Shown here: positions 42,446 through 53,120 of the stretch, in pieces
Layout of the letters: every line of letters begins with the position of its first letter
How positions within the stretch are numbered: position 1 is the stretch's first letter
Origin: Linum tenue
Taxonomy: Eukaryota > Streptophyta > Magnoliopsida > Malpighiales > Linaceae
Assembly (NCBI GenBank): GCA_946122785.1
Contig: CAMGYJ010000006.1
Location: 47,016,066 to 47,080,065, forward strand
Direction: 5' to 3'
Length of the DNA stretch: 64,000 nt
Program-made: the position numbers and the translations under genes
Notes under the pieces: generated by a model
What the model was told of the DNA's origin: nothing
The model's input: only the letters and a program-made list of their open reading frames with translations
The model's database searches: none

Positions 42446-42772
42446 CGCTTACCGATTCTTTTCTCTATCTCACTCCCTCACCCTAAGCCGCAGGAGGCGA
42501 GCTTAGGTAAAACAACTTTTGTCGAGACCCCTATTATTGATAAGATCTAGGGAAACTCTCACTCAGCACTCGTCAATACCTGAACGCAGGAGGCTGATCA
42601 GGTTACCACTCCAATACCTTTCTCTCTCGCTGTTCCAATTGCTTCAGAAAATCTCTATTGCCACTCACCGCCGTCAACTGAGGGTCCTAAAACCCTAGCT
42701 CTCGGGAAACCCTAAAAAACTCCTATCCGAAACTCTCGCTAAACGAGAGAAAAAACCCTCTCTCTTGTGTTT

Positions 42773-43049
42773 CTGCTCTCTAAGGTGTGTTGAGCGGGTC
42801 TAGAGTGTCTCCTATTTATAGGAGCAGAAAACCCAGAATATTCCCTCTTTCTTTGGGAATAAGTCATATTTTAATTAGGGAGATAATTACTCCCGTAATT
42901 AAAAATATAATCTATTAAGTTAATTATTCCTAATTATCTCCATAATATTCCTTTTATTAACTATCCATCTTATTTTCGTATTATGGGAAAATACTGGATA
43001 ATTAATTAGGAATTTCATTTATAGCTTTTCAAAGCTATTCATCCCAACA
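42773..43049 (-). repeat. 5' LTR of Copia-4, second part
   Basis: It resumes after the second copy of the LINE target duplication (42758-42772) and ends CCCAACA before the AGAAC duplication. Confidence 0.9.
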
Positions 43050-43054
43050 AGAAC

Positions 43055-44030
43055 TAACAGATCTGGGTTGTAAAAATGAAGTCCTTCATGCAAGGGAATG
43101 ACATATGGAAGCCTGTGACTGGAAGAGTGGTGGATCCACTTCCAGCAAATGCTTCTCTCAATCAAGAAGCAAGATATGTTGAAGAAGGAGCCAAAACCCA
43201 CAGGGCTCTCACCTGCATCAATGTTCCATTCGTTGAGGAAGTCTTCTCCAGAATCATGACTTACACCACAACAAAGCAAGCCTGGGACAAACTACAAGAA
43301 GACTTCCAAGGATCTGACAGAGGTAAGCAAATGCAAGCTTTGAATCTTAGAAGATAATTTGAAAGTCTGAGAATGAAGGAATGTGAGGGTATTAAAGACT
43401 ATCTGGACAGAATCATGAAGAATGTAAATCAACTAAGGCTGTTTGGTGAAACATTTGATGATTCTAGGGTTGTATAGAAGATCTTAGTAACTGTGCTTGA
43501 AAATTTTGAGTCTAAGATCTCAACTCTAGAGGAAACACAGGATCTGACTAGGCTGAGTATAACTCAACCGATGAACTCTTTGCAAACAACTAAGTTGAGT
43601 AGTTCCATTAGAAATGATGAAAACTTAGAAGAAGCTTTGGTTGTAAGGCAACAAAAGGCTAAAGGCCAAAGTTCTGGAGTCAAGAAGGCTCCTGGAAAGA
43701 AGAAAAAGGGTAAGGAAGAGCAGAATGATAAATCAACTGAGAAGAAGGTCTATCCTCCTTGTCCTAACTGTAAGAAAACCAATCATACTGAGAACTACTG
43801 CTGGTATAGACTTAATGTGTAATACAGGTTATGTAAAAGATTTGGACATGTTAAGAAAGTCTGTAAAAACAAAAGCATCAGGGAGCAAGTGGGCATTGCA
43901 GAAGCAAATGAACAGAACAAGCAAGAAGGAATGTTCATGGTCACCTGTTTCACATCTACAAGCAACATTGAGGACTGACTTCTGGATACTGATGTACAAA
44001 TCATATGACAAATAATGAGGAGTACTTTCT
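43055..44030 (+). pseudogene. Copia-3 gag and protease start
   Basis: Gag resumes after the Copia-4 insertion ('MKSFMQGNDIWKPV', 43076) and reads through a stop near 43357 and another near 43478 in the same general frame. It contains the UBN2-like middle ('TTKQAWDKLQEDFQG'), a Lys-rich stretch and a CCHC knuckle ('CPNCKKTNHTENYC', about 43770). After a frame change, 'DWLLDTD' near 43975 may be the protease site with its usual Gly lost. Confidence 0.82.
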
Positions 44031-46978
44031 AGATCTAGATGAGTCTTAGAAGTCGAAAGTTAAGATTGAGAATGGTGATCTACTATCAGTTGAATGAAAA
44101 GCATCAGTTTCAGTGCAAATTGCCTTTGGACTTAAGGTATCCATGAAGTTCTATTTGTTTCTGCTCTAGCTAAGAAGTTTCTTAGTGTAGGACAAATGCT
44201 TGAAAAAGGTGATTCTTTGTAAATGCAAAACAAGTCTTGTGTTCTGTATGATTCTAAGGGAGATAAACTGTTTGATCTCTCTATGATTGAAAGGGGGTTT
44301 TCCATGAAAATGAAAACTCCTAACATGGCTGTAGTGACTAGAAATGATCAATAAGTTCTCTGGCATAGTAGGCTTCGTCATTTTAGTTAACATACCATGG
44401 TTAAGATGGTTCAAGATGTTTTGGTAAAGGATTTACCTGTTGTTGAGTTGAATGAAGGAGTGTGTGAAATCACTCAACTGGAAAACAACACAGTTTGCCC
44501 TTTCCTAAGAAACACACTTGGAGAGATCCTGTGAAACTTGGACTGATTCACACTGATATATGTGGGCCTATCTAGGTGGAATCATGAGGTGTAAGTAGGT
44601 ATTTCTTGTTGTTCATCGATGACATGACAAGATACTGTTGGGTTTACTTTCTGAAGAACAAGTCTGAAGCTCTTCCCAAATTCTAGATGTTTAAGGCATT
44701 TGTTGAAAACCAAAGCAATGAGAAGATCAAAATCTTGAGATCGGACAATGGGAAGGATTACACTTCTCAAGCCTTTGAGAAGCTGCTGGCAACAGAAGCT
44801 GTACTTTACCAACTCACAGTCAGGTATGCTCCATAGAAAAATGGAGTAAGGGAAAAAAAGAATAGGACAGTCATGGAAATGGCTAGATGTCTGTTATTTG
44901 AGAAGAAAATTCCTAAGAAGTTTTCGGCTGAAGCTGTGAATGCTTCATTCTACCTGCTCAATAGACTAACAACAAGGTCAGTTAAGGGATAGACTCCACA
45001 TGTGTCTTGGAATGGATAAAAACCTAGTATGTTCCACCTGAGAACCTTTGGATCTGTATGCTATGCTCATGTTCTAGCTCCAAAAAGGGACAAGCTAGAT
45101 CATAGATCTGAAATGAGGATTCTGGTGGGCTCAAGTACTGAGTCTAAGGCCCACAGGATCTTTAATCCAACAACTGAGAAGTTCCAATTGAGCACGGATG
45201 TGATTTTTGATGAGCAGGCCACTCATGATTGGTCATCTCCTCGAAATGAATCTGAAGACATCTATGATCTGGTGACATTTCAACTTCAAGGTCATCAGGA
45301 CATGGATGATGAACCAGAACCTCAGGCTGATGATGACCATGCTTAAGAGCAAGATCAACCTGAAGATCTGGAGTCTGAAGAAGATGATCAAAGAGATCAT
45401 GATGATGAAAACTATGATCATGTGCCTGTAAGGTGCATGAGAACATTAGCTAATGTGTATTAAAGATGCAACATGGACATGGAACAACCTGAATCTGTTC
45501 AGGAAGCTTTTAAGCATGATGGCTGGAGCTCAGCCATGAAAGAAGAATGCCGAATGATTGTTAAAAATGAAACCTGGATTCTAGTTAAAACGCATGTTGA
45601 AAGGAAGCTAATTGGAACTAAATGGGTTTACAGGATTAAGCTGAACTCAGATGGTTCATTCAACAAGTTCAATACAAGAGTTGTGGTTAAAGGGTAAGCT
45701 TAACAGTCTGAGATTGACTATGGTGAAACTTTTGCACCAGTGGCAAGACTGAACACTATAAGACTCTTACTAGCTATAATTGAATAGAAGAATCGGAAAG
45801 TGCATCAGTTAGATGTGAACTCTGCTTTTCTAAATGGCTGTCTTCGGGAGGAGATACATGTTGGGCAGCTTGAAGGCTTTGAGATTCTAGGGAAAGAAGA
45901 TCATGTCTACCTACTGAAGAAAGCTCTCTATGGAATAAAACAAGCTCTAATAGCTTGGTAATTCAGAATTGATGAGTACCTGGTGCAATTGGGGTTTGCT
46001 AAGAGTACAAGTGAACCAACTCTTTATGTGAGAACTGATGAGGTTGGAACTGTGATCATTCCTTCATATGTGGATGCTCTCTTGATCACAGGATTGAAGA
46101 CTTCAAAATCAGTATGATAAATGAGTTTGAACTGACTGATCTGGGTTTGATGACTTACTTCCTTGGCATTCAAGTTGAGCAAACTATGAAGAGCATTTTC
46201 ATGAACCAGAAGAAGTATGCAAATGAAGTTTGAAAAGATTTGGAATGGAGAATGCCAAGGCTGCTTCTACACCACTTCCAGTGAGAATCCAACTAACAAA
46301 AGAAGATGGATCAGGTTCATTGAACCTAAAGTTTACAGGAGTCTGATTGGTACCTTGCTTTATCTATCTGCAATTAGACCAGACATAATGTTTGCCTCTA
46401 GTTTGATGACAAGATTTATGCAAGCTCCAACTCAGATCCACTATAACACAGCTAAAAGACTGTTAAGGTACATCAAAGGTAATACTGATCTCGGATTGAA
46501 GTTTGAAGGAGGTAAGGAAGTGTGCTTGGAGGGTTTCTGTTACAATGATTGGGCAGGATCTTCTGAAGACACGAAAGCACCTCTTGTTTTGCTTTCTCAC
46601 TGGGATCAATAGTCTTTTGCTGGAGTTCTAAGAAACAAAGCATTGTAGCTCAGTCAACAGTTGAGGCTTAGTACATTGCTAGTTCAGAAGCTGTAAACCA
46701 TGTTGTTTGGTTGAGGAAAATCTTGACAGGCTTGGGTTTTGAGCAAACTAAATCAACTGTCATTTTGTGTGATAACCAATCTGTTTTAGATATGGCCAAA
46801 AACCATGTTTTCTATGGAATAACCAAGCACGTCAAGATCAAGTAGCATGTGCTTAGAGAGGCTGAAGCTGAAGGATTGATTTCTATGAATTATTACTCAA
46901 CACAAGATCAGTCTGCTGGGATTTTTACCAAGTCACTAAGCAAACCAAGGTTTGAAGATCCGAAGAGCATGATTGTGA
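44031..46978 (+). pseudogene. Copia-3 integrase, reverse transcriptase and RNase H
   Basis: Integrase remnants carry many TAG stops: 'LWHSRLRH' at about 44360, then the core at 44560-44960. The post-core region is at 45029-45346. Reverse transcriptase begins at 45473 ('ESVQEAFKHDGWSSAMKEEC', 'LIGTKWVYRIKLNSDGS') and continues 'VHQLDVNSAFLNGCLREEI'. The catalytic box near 46070 reads 'YVDA', so the second Asp is lost. RNase H is at 46217-46900 ('YRSLIGTLLYLSAIRPDI', 'TAKRLLRYIKGNTDLGL', 'FCYNDWAGSSEDTKA'). It is cut at 46983 by G3. Confidence 0.88.
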
Positions 46979-46983
46979 TGGTC

Positions 46984-47228
46984 TTTTAGAAATCGACGGG
47001 TTCGGTCGGTTGGGTGAGGGGAGTGGCAATCTTGTTATTTTAATTAATCCAACTTAGTATTTAAGGTGAGAGAACATTATTTTTCAGTTTAGGCAGTAAT
47101 CAATTATTCAATCTCAAATCTCTAATTTCCCAACTCTCTCTCTCTCGTTCTTCCCCAATCCCTTCTAAATCAATAATCTCTTCTCTTCCCAATCCCTAAT
47201 TTCCTTATGGAACTTATTGTTTGTAACA
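46984..47228 (+). repeat. 5' LTR of G3
   Basis: It starts TTTTAGAAATC (mutated from TGTTAG) and ends TTTGTAACA, followed by TCTGGTATCAGAGTCTGG, the primer site. TATTTAAG near 47058 is a possible TATA box. A CT-repeat here is shorter than in the right LTR. Confidence 0.92.
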
Positions 47229-47325
47229 TCTGGTATCAGAGTCTGGTTCCGACAAGTGAGTTATTCATAACTCTCTCAGGGATAGCTTCCTTTCAGGTGG
47301 ATTACCAATTAGTTCAACGGAGAAA

Positions 47326-48069
47326 TTGGAGCAGACGTGGGCTCAGAAGCAAGAAAAATTGTTGCAAATCGTGGAATATTGGAAGAAGCACGTGTTGCAT
47401 GCGGTCGCAAAGGATGGTGAGGACGACGCAGTGGGTGAACTGGCACTGTCCGTTGTGGCGGGTGGAGACGCGAAGAAGGCCGAGCAGCCTACTGCGGAGG
47501 GCGACGCGGCGGGCAAACTACCAAGGGCCGTCATGGCTGGTGGGGACGCGAAGAAGGCCGAGCAGCTTGCTGCGGTATGCGATGCAGCGGACGATGAAGC
47601 AGGGGACAGCCGAGAACTCGCTCGCGAAGTGGAGGCGGCGGCGATCTCGCTGTATTCCGTAGCGGGAATTGCGTCGCCCGGAACCCTACGTTTCGAGTAG
47701 ACGTGGCAGGGTCGCAAGCTCTCGCCCTCATCGACAGTGGGGCGTCGGTGAATTTTGTAGGGGAAGACTTTGCTAAGACACTGCAGAAGGCACTGAGGCC
47801 GAAAGCTCTGATCGTGGTCTGGGTGGCTAATAGCGCGCCAATGCGGTGTGTCGTGGCGAGACCTGAATCTGGATATTCAAGGTCTAGAGATCACCACTGA
47901 CCTCTATGTATTGCCCCTTCGAGGGTTCGATATCATTCTAGGAATACCTTGGCTGCAGAGTTTGGGAACGATAACCCATGATTGGAGGAGTCTGACGATG
48001 TGTTTCAAGTGGAGGGATAAGGAATGGACGTTAAGAGGTCTGACCACGGCCACAGGGCCCATCGGATGA
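47326..48069 (+). pseudogene. G3 gag remnant and protease
   Basis: 47326-47700 is an Ala/Glu/Lys-rich frame with a tandemly repeated 'GGDAKKAEQ' unit, probably a decayed gag. No capsid or zinc knuckle is clear, so much of gag seems deleted. 47703-47860 has the aspartic protease site 'ALIDSGAS', and after a frameshift 47848-48069 gives 'YVLPLRGFDIILGIPWLQSL', the end of the protease domain. Confidence 0.75.
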
Positions 48070-48099
48070 AGGAGTGCACGAGCGGTGGAGACACTGAGT

Positions 48100-49290
48100 T
48101 TGTTGTCCTGTGTTGGCCATTAGCCATGGCGGGAGAGTCGAGTATCAATGGGGAAATACATGAGCTGTTGGATCAGTACCCCGAGCTATTTCAAGCGCCG
48201 ACGACACTACCACCACACCGACAGGTAGATCACCAAATCTGCTTGAAGGAAAGAGTGGAAGCGGTGAATGTGAGGCCGTACCGATACGGGCACTCGTAGA
48301 AAGGGGAGATAAAAAAGAAGGTGTGCTCGCCACAGGAATGATTCGACCGAGTACCAGCCCTTTCTCTTCTCCGGTGCTGCTGGTTAAGAAGGACGTGACT
48401 TGGAGATTCTGTACAGACTACCGCACCCTCAACAAAGCTACGGTGAAGGATTGGTTCTTGATACAAAACATGGATGACATGCTCTATGAACTGCATGGGT
48501 CGAGCTACTTCACCAAGCTAGACTTGAGAGCCGGTTACCATCAGTTAGGATGCAAGAGGAGGATGTTCCAAAAACGGCATTCCGCACCCACAATGAACAT
48601 TACGAGTACCTGGTAATGCCATTTGGATTGTGCAATGCCCCCTCTACCTTCCAGGCAGCCATGAACGATATTATTCGGCCGCTCGTTTTTTTTTTTTTTT
48701 TTGATGATATACTAGTGTATAGTCCCACTTGGGAGGACCATTTGAGACATTTACAGGAGGTGTTCGAAATTCTATTGAAGCACCAGTACTATGTCAAGGC
48801 CTCCAAGTGCGCGTTTGGCATGCAAAAGGTGGATTATCTAGGCCAGGTGGTGACGCCGCAGGGGGTGCAGGTGGACCAGACCAAGATTCAAGCAATGGTG
48901 GACTGGCCAGTACTCTCTAATGTGACCGAATTACGAGGCTTCCTAGGGTTCACGAGGTACTACCAGAAGTTTGTGCATGGGTACAGTATGATAACAAGGC
49001 CACTGATGGACCTGCTGAAGAAAGGAGGGTTTGGGTGGATCCTAGAGGCGGCAACGACATTCCAGAAGCTACAGCAGGTGATTTCCACGACTCCCACCTT
49101 GGTTTTTCCAAATTCTTGAAGACGTTCGTAATCGAGGCGGATGCTTCGGGACACAGGATCGGGCTGGTCTTGTCTCAGGATCGGCACCCAATCGCCTTCA
49201 TGAGCAAGACCCTATCGCCCTCGAAGGAGGCATGGTCGACGTACCAGAAAGAGATGCAGGCCATAATCACAGCAATACAGACTTGGAGGC
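48100..49290 (+). pseudogene. G3 reverse transcriptase and start of RNase H
   Basis: Frames give '[19 protein letters not shown]', '[17 protein letters not shown]', '[13 protein letters not shown]', then after a frameshift near 48560 '[20 protein letters not shown]'. The catalytic 'FDDILVYS' is preceded by a 17-T run (48686-48702) that encodes only Phe and shortens the usual spacing. RNase H begins 'TFVIEADASGHRIGLVLSQD' near 49125 and is cut at 49290 by G4, resuming at 61098. Confidence 0.88.
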
Positions 49291-50646
49291 TGATAGACCG
49301 TTAATTACACATGTTTTTACCCCTGTTCTTACACTGTTTGAGATGTGGATTCTCGTGTTTTAGGCCGATTTCACGCTAGGTTGTTCTTGTTTGTGATATT
49401 TCAGGTCCTAGTACGTGAATGAAGGCTTGGGAGCGAGTTTGGGGGCGATTGGACGAAGATCGGACGCGTGGCGAGGTGTTGAGGAAGCCATACGGGCATT
49501 CCTGGAACCCACACAGCCGTGCCAGTCATGCTTGTGGCCGTGTGGTTTGTGCCGAGAGCAAACACGGGCATGGTGAAAATTCCACACGGCCGTGTGACCC
49601 TGGCCGTGTGGGAAGCCTGAAGTTCGATTAATTGAGACGCAGCGTTTTGAAAGCCACACGGGCAACTGGGTGAGCCACACGGCCGTGTGGCATGCCTTTG
49701 TGAGTCCGGAAGTCTTGGTTTTTACCCAATTCCGAGCCACAAGTGAGAGAATCGATTTTCTGGAGCGAAAACTGAGCCCTGGAGAGAGAAAGTGCGAAGA
49801 ACTCATCCTCAGAGTGGTTTTGGAGCTGGGTTTCATCAAATCAAGCTTGGAGATCATCATAGGAGTGATAATCATCATCCCAGAGCAGATTCTTCCCATT
49901 GTTATGAGTATGACTGCTTTGTATACTGTTTTCCCCTCTCTCTCTCTATGGAGTAGAACTTTCTCTCACTTGTGTATGAAGAACCCTAGTTCCATGTGTT
50001 AGGGATTTTGATTGTAATGACTTGGGATTGTTATATTGCTTGATTATAATCGAATGATGCATGATTCATTGAATTGATTGAAGTCTGATCAGCTTTTCTT
50101 GATTTCTGCTGCAACCTGAGATAGATAGAATCTGATTAGGTTGTTAGAGCTACATCATTCGGTAGTAGTGGATTGGCTATACGAGAGTTAGTCAATCTAC
50201 TGCTTTGTACTGGAATCCAATTCCAATAGTGGGGTTCTGTGTTCATAGCCTCAGCTTTCTATCCCGGTGAAGACTAGTCGTCTGCCGGGTAGTTGGACTG
50301 AGAGGGCTTGGTCAGCTTAAGAGATTCCAAGCTACTGTCGGATCTTCCGCAGTTTAATCAATATTAAATCAACCCAGGGTAATTACAATTGAAACCTAAC
50401 TAAGGATCTAGGGGGACTCATTCCCGAGTGACTCTTCCTTGACTTCAGAAAACCGAACCAATTCCTGCTTTTTACTGCTTTTACTTTAAACAACAATCAC
50501 TCGACTTAGTTGGCTAGATAACAGATAATGACGGAGTAGGCAGTAGATCTAGAGCCCGGGTTGATAATAGAACTTGCTACTTTACTGCATTCCCGGACTG
50601 CGATTACACTTGGTCGCAGTTTGGTGTTGTGTTTTAGCGTGTCAAG
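49291..50646 (+). repeat. 5' LTR of G4
   Basis: It is 1356 bases, very similar to 59758-61092. It contains the palindrome CACACGGCCGTGTG at 49583-49596 and 49676-49689. Confidence 0.94.
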
Positions 50647-50649
50647 TTT

Positions 50650-50671
50650 TTGGCGCCGTTGCCGGGGACAC
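50650..50671 (+). promoter_or_regulatory. Primer-binding site of G4
   Basis: TTGGCGCCGTTGCCGGGGAC lies a few bases after the LTR end. It is the characteristic primer site of Athila-like Gypsy elements. Confidence 0.88.
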
Positions 50672-50931
50672 TTCTAGGTTATTGGGGAAACATGAAAATT
50701 TGTTACTCTAGCTTTTTCTTTACTGCATTGTTTTCTCTTCCACCTGTGTGCCTTCACGGGTTGCCTTTGCTGGTTGTGTGCAGGTAGTGCATGACCCGTA
50801 GCCAGTCTAGAGAACTACTACCATTAGACTAGGAGCTTGAACGAACTTGTAGGAACTTCAAGCGGGCTCTAAAGGCGCGACTGGCTGCGGAGGAGGCGTT
50901 AGCACAGCTACAGATCACTGACGAAGAGGAG

Positions 50932-52283
50932 ATGGCTGACCCACAGGACCATGATGTGGTCATTCCTGAGGAGCAGACCATGGGAGCCTACTGGACCGCC
51001 ATAGCCGCGGACATGAGGTCACCTATTCAACACCCTCATGTGCCAGCGAACAACTTCGAGGTGAGCACCTTGGTCATCACGATGTTGCGCGGTTCAGTGC
51101 TGTTCCGTGGCAAGGAGGGGGAGTGCCCCCGATCACATTTGAGTGATCGATGGAATCAAGATAAATGGGGTCCCAACCGATGCCATCCAGCTGAGGTAAT
51201 TCCCGTTTACTCTGGAGGGCCAGGCCAAGGAGTGGCTAGACACTCGACCTCCAGGCTCTATCACCAAGTTCGCCAACCTGGCGGACAAGTTCCTCACCTG
51301 CTATCATCCTCCATCAAAGACGGCGGACCTGCAGAATCAAATCACCCACTTCACCCAAGACGAAGATGAGACCATCCGGAATGCTTGGGAGAGATACACC
51401 AGTCTTTTCCCCAAGTGCCCCAACCATGCTTTCACCGACGCCTTCAAGGTGGGCACCTTCTATCATGCTCTCTTCCCGGAGGACAAGCCAGCTTGATGGA
51501 CTCAGGTTTTGTGGCAGGGAATATGCTCACCAAAACACCGCCACAGCTAATTCAACCTTTTTGAAGAGATGGCAGAGCAGGGCTAGATTGGGGAACTTCC
51601 AGGAGTATCGAGAATGAGCACCATGGGCGGTGTGTGCATGGCTGTTAAGCCACCCAGTCATCTTGATGTGGTGCAGGTGGTATCGAAGCTTGGTTTCAGC
51701 CCATAGAATCGCTCTGGTATTGATTCACAGGTTACAGGACAGTACCGCAGGCGATTGCCCTGCCAGTGGTCGCCGAGAGAGCACCCATCCCACTGTGGAA
51801 TATTGCCAGGCGATGAGGTAGTCGTCTACTCCCCAGGAGCAGGTGGACTTCATCAGCAATGCCAGACGCTTCGACCCCTACAGTAACACTTACAACGAGG
51901 GGTGGCGCCAGCATCCTAACTTCTTCTGGGGTGGGTCAAATCCCAGACCACCAGCCCCCCAGGGACAAGGGCAATTTCAGCAGCCGTAGCAGCCTCTCTA
52001 CTCGCCCAGACAGGGGCCAGTTCCACCTCAGTCACAGGTGCGACCATTTCATCAGACAGGGAAAGCACCTGCAGCCCTAGTACAGAGTGACCCGATGGAG
52101 GAATTGAGAGATTTGGTGGGTTCTCTGGCCACCTCCACTGCAAACAAGTTCAATAACATCGAGCAGTTCATGGAGAAAGCTTCAGGTAAATTCTTGGAGC
52201 TAGAAGCTGGTCAGAGAAACACACAGGCTGTGCTGCGGGATATACAGACTCAGCTTGGGAGTGTTGCCCAGGCTGCAGCTTAG
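50932..52283 (+). pseudogene. G4 gag
   Basis: ATG at 50932 begins 'MADPQDHDVVIPEEQTMGAY' and continues 'NNFEVSTLVITMLRG'. A frameshift near 51140 moves to frames that carry the Athila gag capsid-like region ('ITHFTQDEDETIRNAWERY' in a second frame). 52038-52283 has a coiled-coil-like end ('LVGSLATSTANKFNNIEQF'). Stops and frame changes near 51500 and 51960 break it. Confidence 0.78.
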
Positions 52284-53120
52284 AGGACTCCTGGTACTCT
52301 ACCTAGTCAGACCATCCCTAATCCGTAGGACCCAAATGAGCACTACAAGGCCATCACTACCAGGAGTGGCAAGATGACTGCAGATCCACCCGTACGGGCA
52401 CATGAGAGAGAGACCCCTGCTTCAGCACTTCCAGCTAATCAGGAGGAAATGGAGAAGGAGGTTGAGGTGCCTGCTCCTAAACCGCAACCAGTGGTGAAGG
52501 AGTATGTACCTCAGCTTCCCTTTCCTACTCGGTTGCACAAGGACCGACTGGAGACTGAGTTTTCCAAATTCATGGCAATGCTGAAGCAGGTAAACATAAG
52601 CATGCCCTTCGTGGAGGCATTATCGAAGATGCCCAAGTATGCCAAGTTCATGAAGGATCTCCTCACCAACAAGAGGAAGCTTGGGAAGCTGTCAACAGTG
52701 ATGCTCAACGAGGAGTGTTCTGCCATCCTGCAGAACAAACTACCAGAGAAGCGAAAAGACCCAGAGAGTTTTACTATCTCTTGCATGATTGGTAGTTTGC
52801 ATGTAGGGAAGTCCTTGGCAGATTTAGGCGCTAGCATAAATGTCATGTCATATAAACTGTTCAAAAAGCTAGGTCTAGGTGAACCCAGTGATACTAGGAT
52901 GAGCATTCAACTTGTTGATAGATCCATTGTGCATCCTAGGGGTATAGCAAAGGACTTGATAGTCGCAGTAGGGCCATTTTCATATCCTGTTGATTTTGTG
53001 ATTTTGGACATAAATGAGGATGTTGATGTGCCATTGATATTGGGTAGACCTTTTCTCGCCACCGCCAAGGAGCTCATTGATGTGAATGATGGAAAACTAA
53101 TTTTGCGAGCTGGGGGGTGA
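52284..53120 (+). pseudogene. G4 gag-pol junction and protease
   Basis: The frame at 52374-53120 (248 residues) has 'EYVPQLPFPTRLHKDRLETE' then 'FSKFMAMLKQVNISMPFVEA', the conserved Athila block before the protease. 'SLADLGASINVMSYKLFKKL' at residues about 149-168 holds the protease Asp in the Asp-Leu-Gly-Ala form usual in this clade. 'VPLILGRPFLATAKELIDV' is the end of the domain. Upstream TAG stops at about 52282 and 52327 separate it from gag. Confidence 0.85.

Larger units (their letters stand above)
36629..42757 (-). mobile_element. Near full-length L1-type LINE, minus strand
   Basis: CTCTCTCTTGTGTTT at 36614-36628 and 42758-42772 is an exact 15-bp target duplication, as made by target-primed reverse transcription. 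A T-run at the left border is the poly(A) tail of the minus-strand element. At 6.1 kb, with a 5' leader of about 310 bases, ORF1 and ORF2, it appears full length. Few lesions are present: two stops in ORF1, two stops and one frameshift in ORF2. Confidence 0.93.
31777..43049 (-). mobile_element. Copia-4 retrotransposon, decayed, minus strand
   Basis: AGAAC at 31772-31776 and 43050-43054 is an exact target duplication. LTRs begin TGTTAGAAATCGAACAGG (31777 and 36415). The left one ends at 32262 and the right one is split by a LINE and ends CCCAACA at 43049. CCCCCACTTG beside the left LTR is a minus-strand polypurine tract, so the element runs leftward. The internal region (32263-36414) has no long frame, but pol remnants are readable. 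Confidence 0.88.

Noticed and set aside
47343..47717. Ala/Ser-rich minus-strand protein
   Set aside because: Antisense shadow of the repeat-rich gag remnant of G3.
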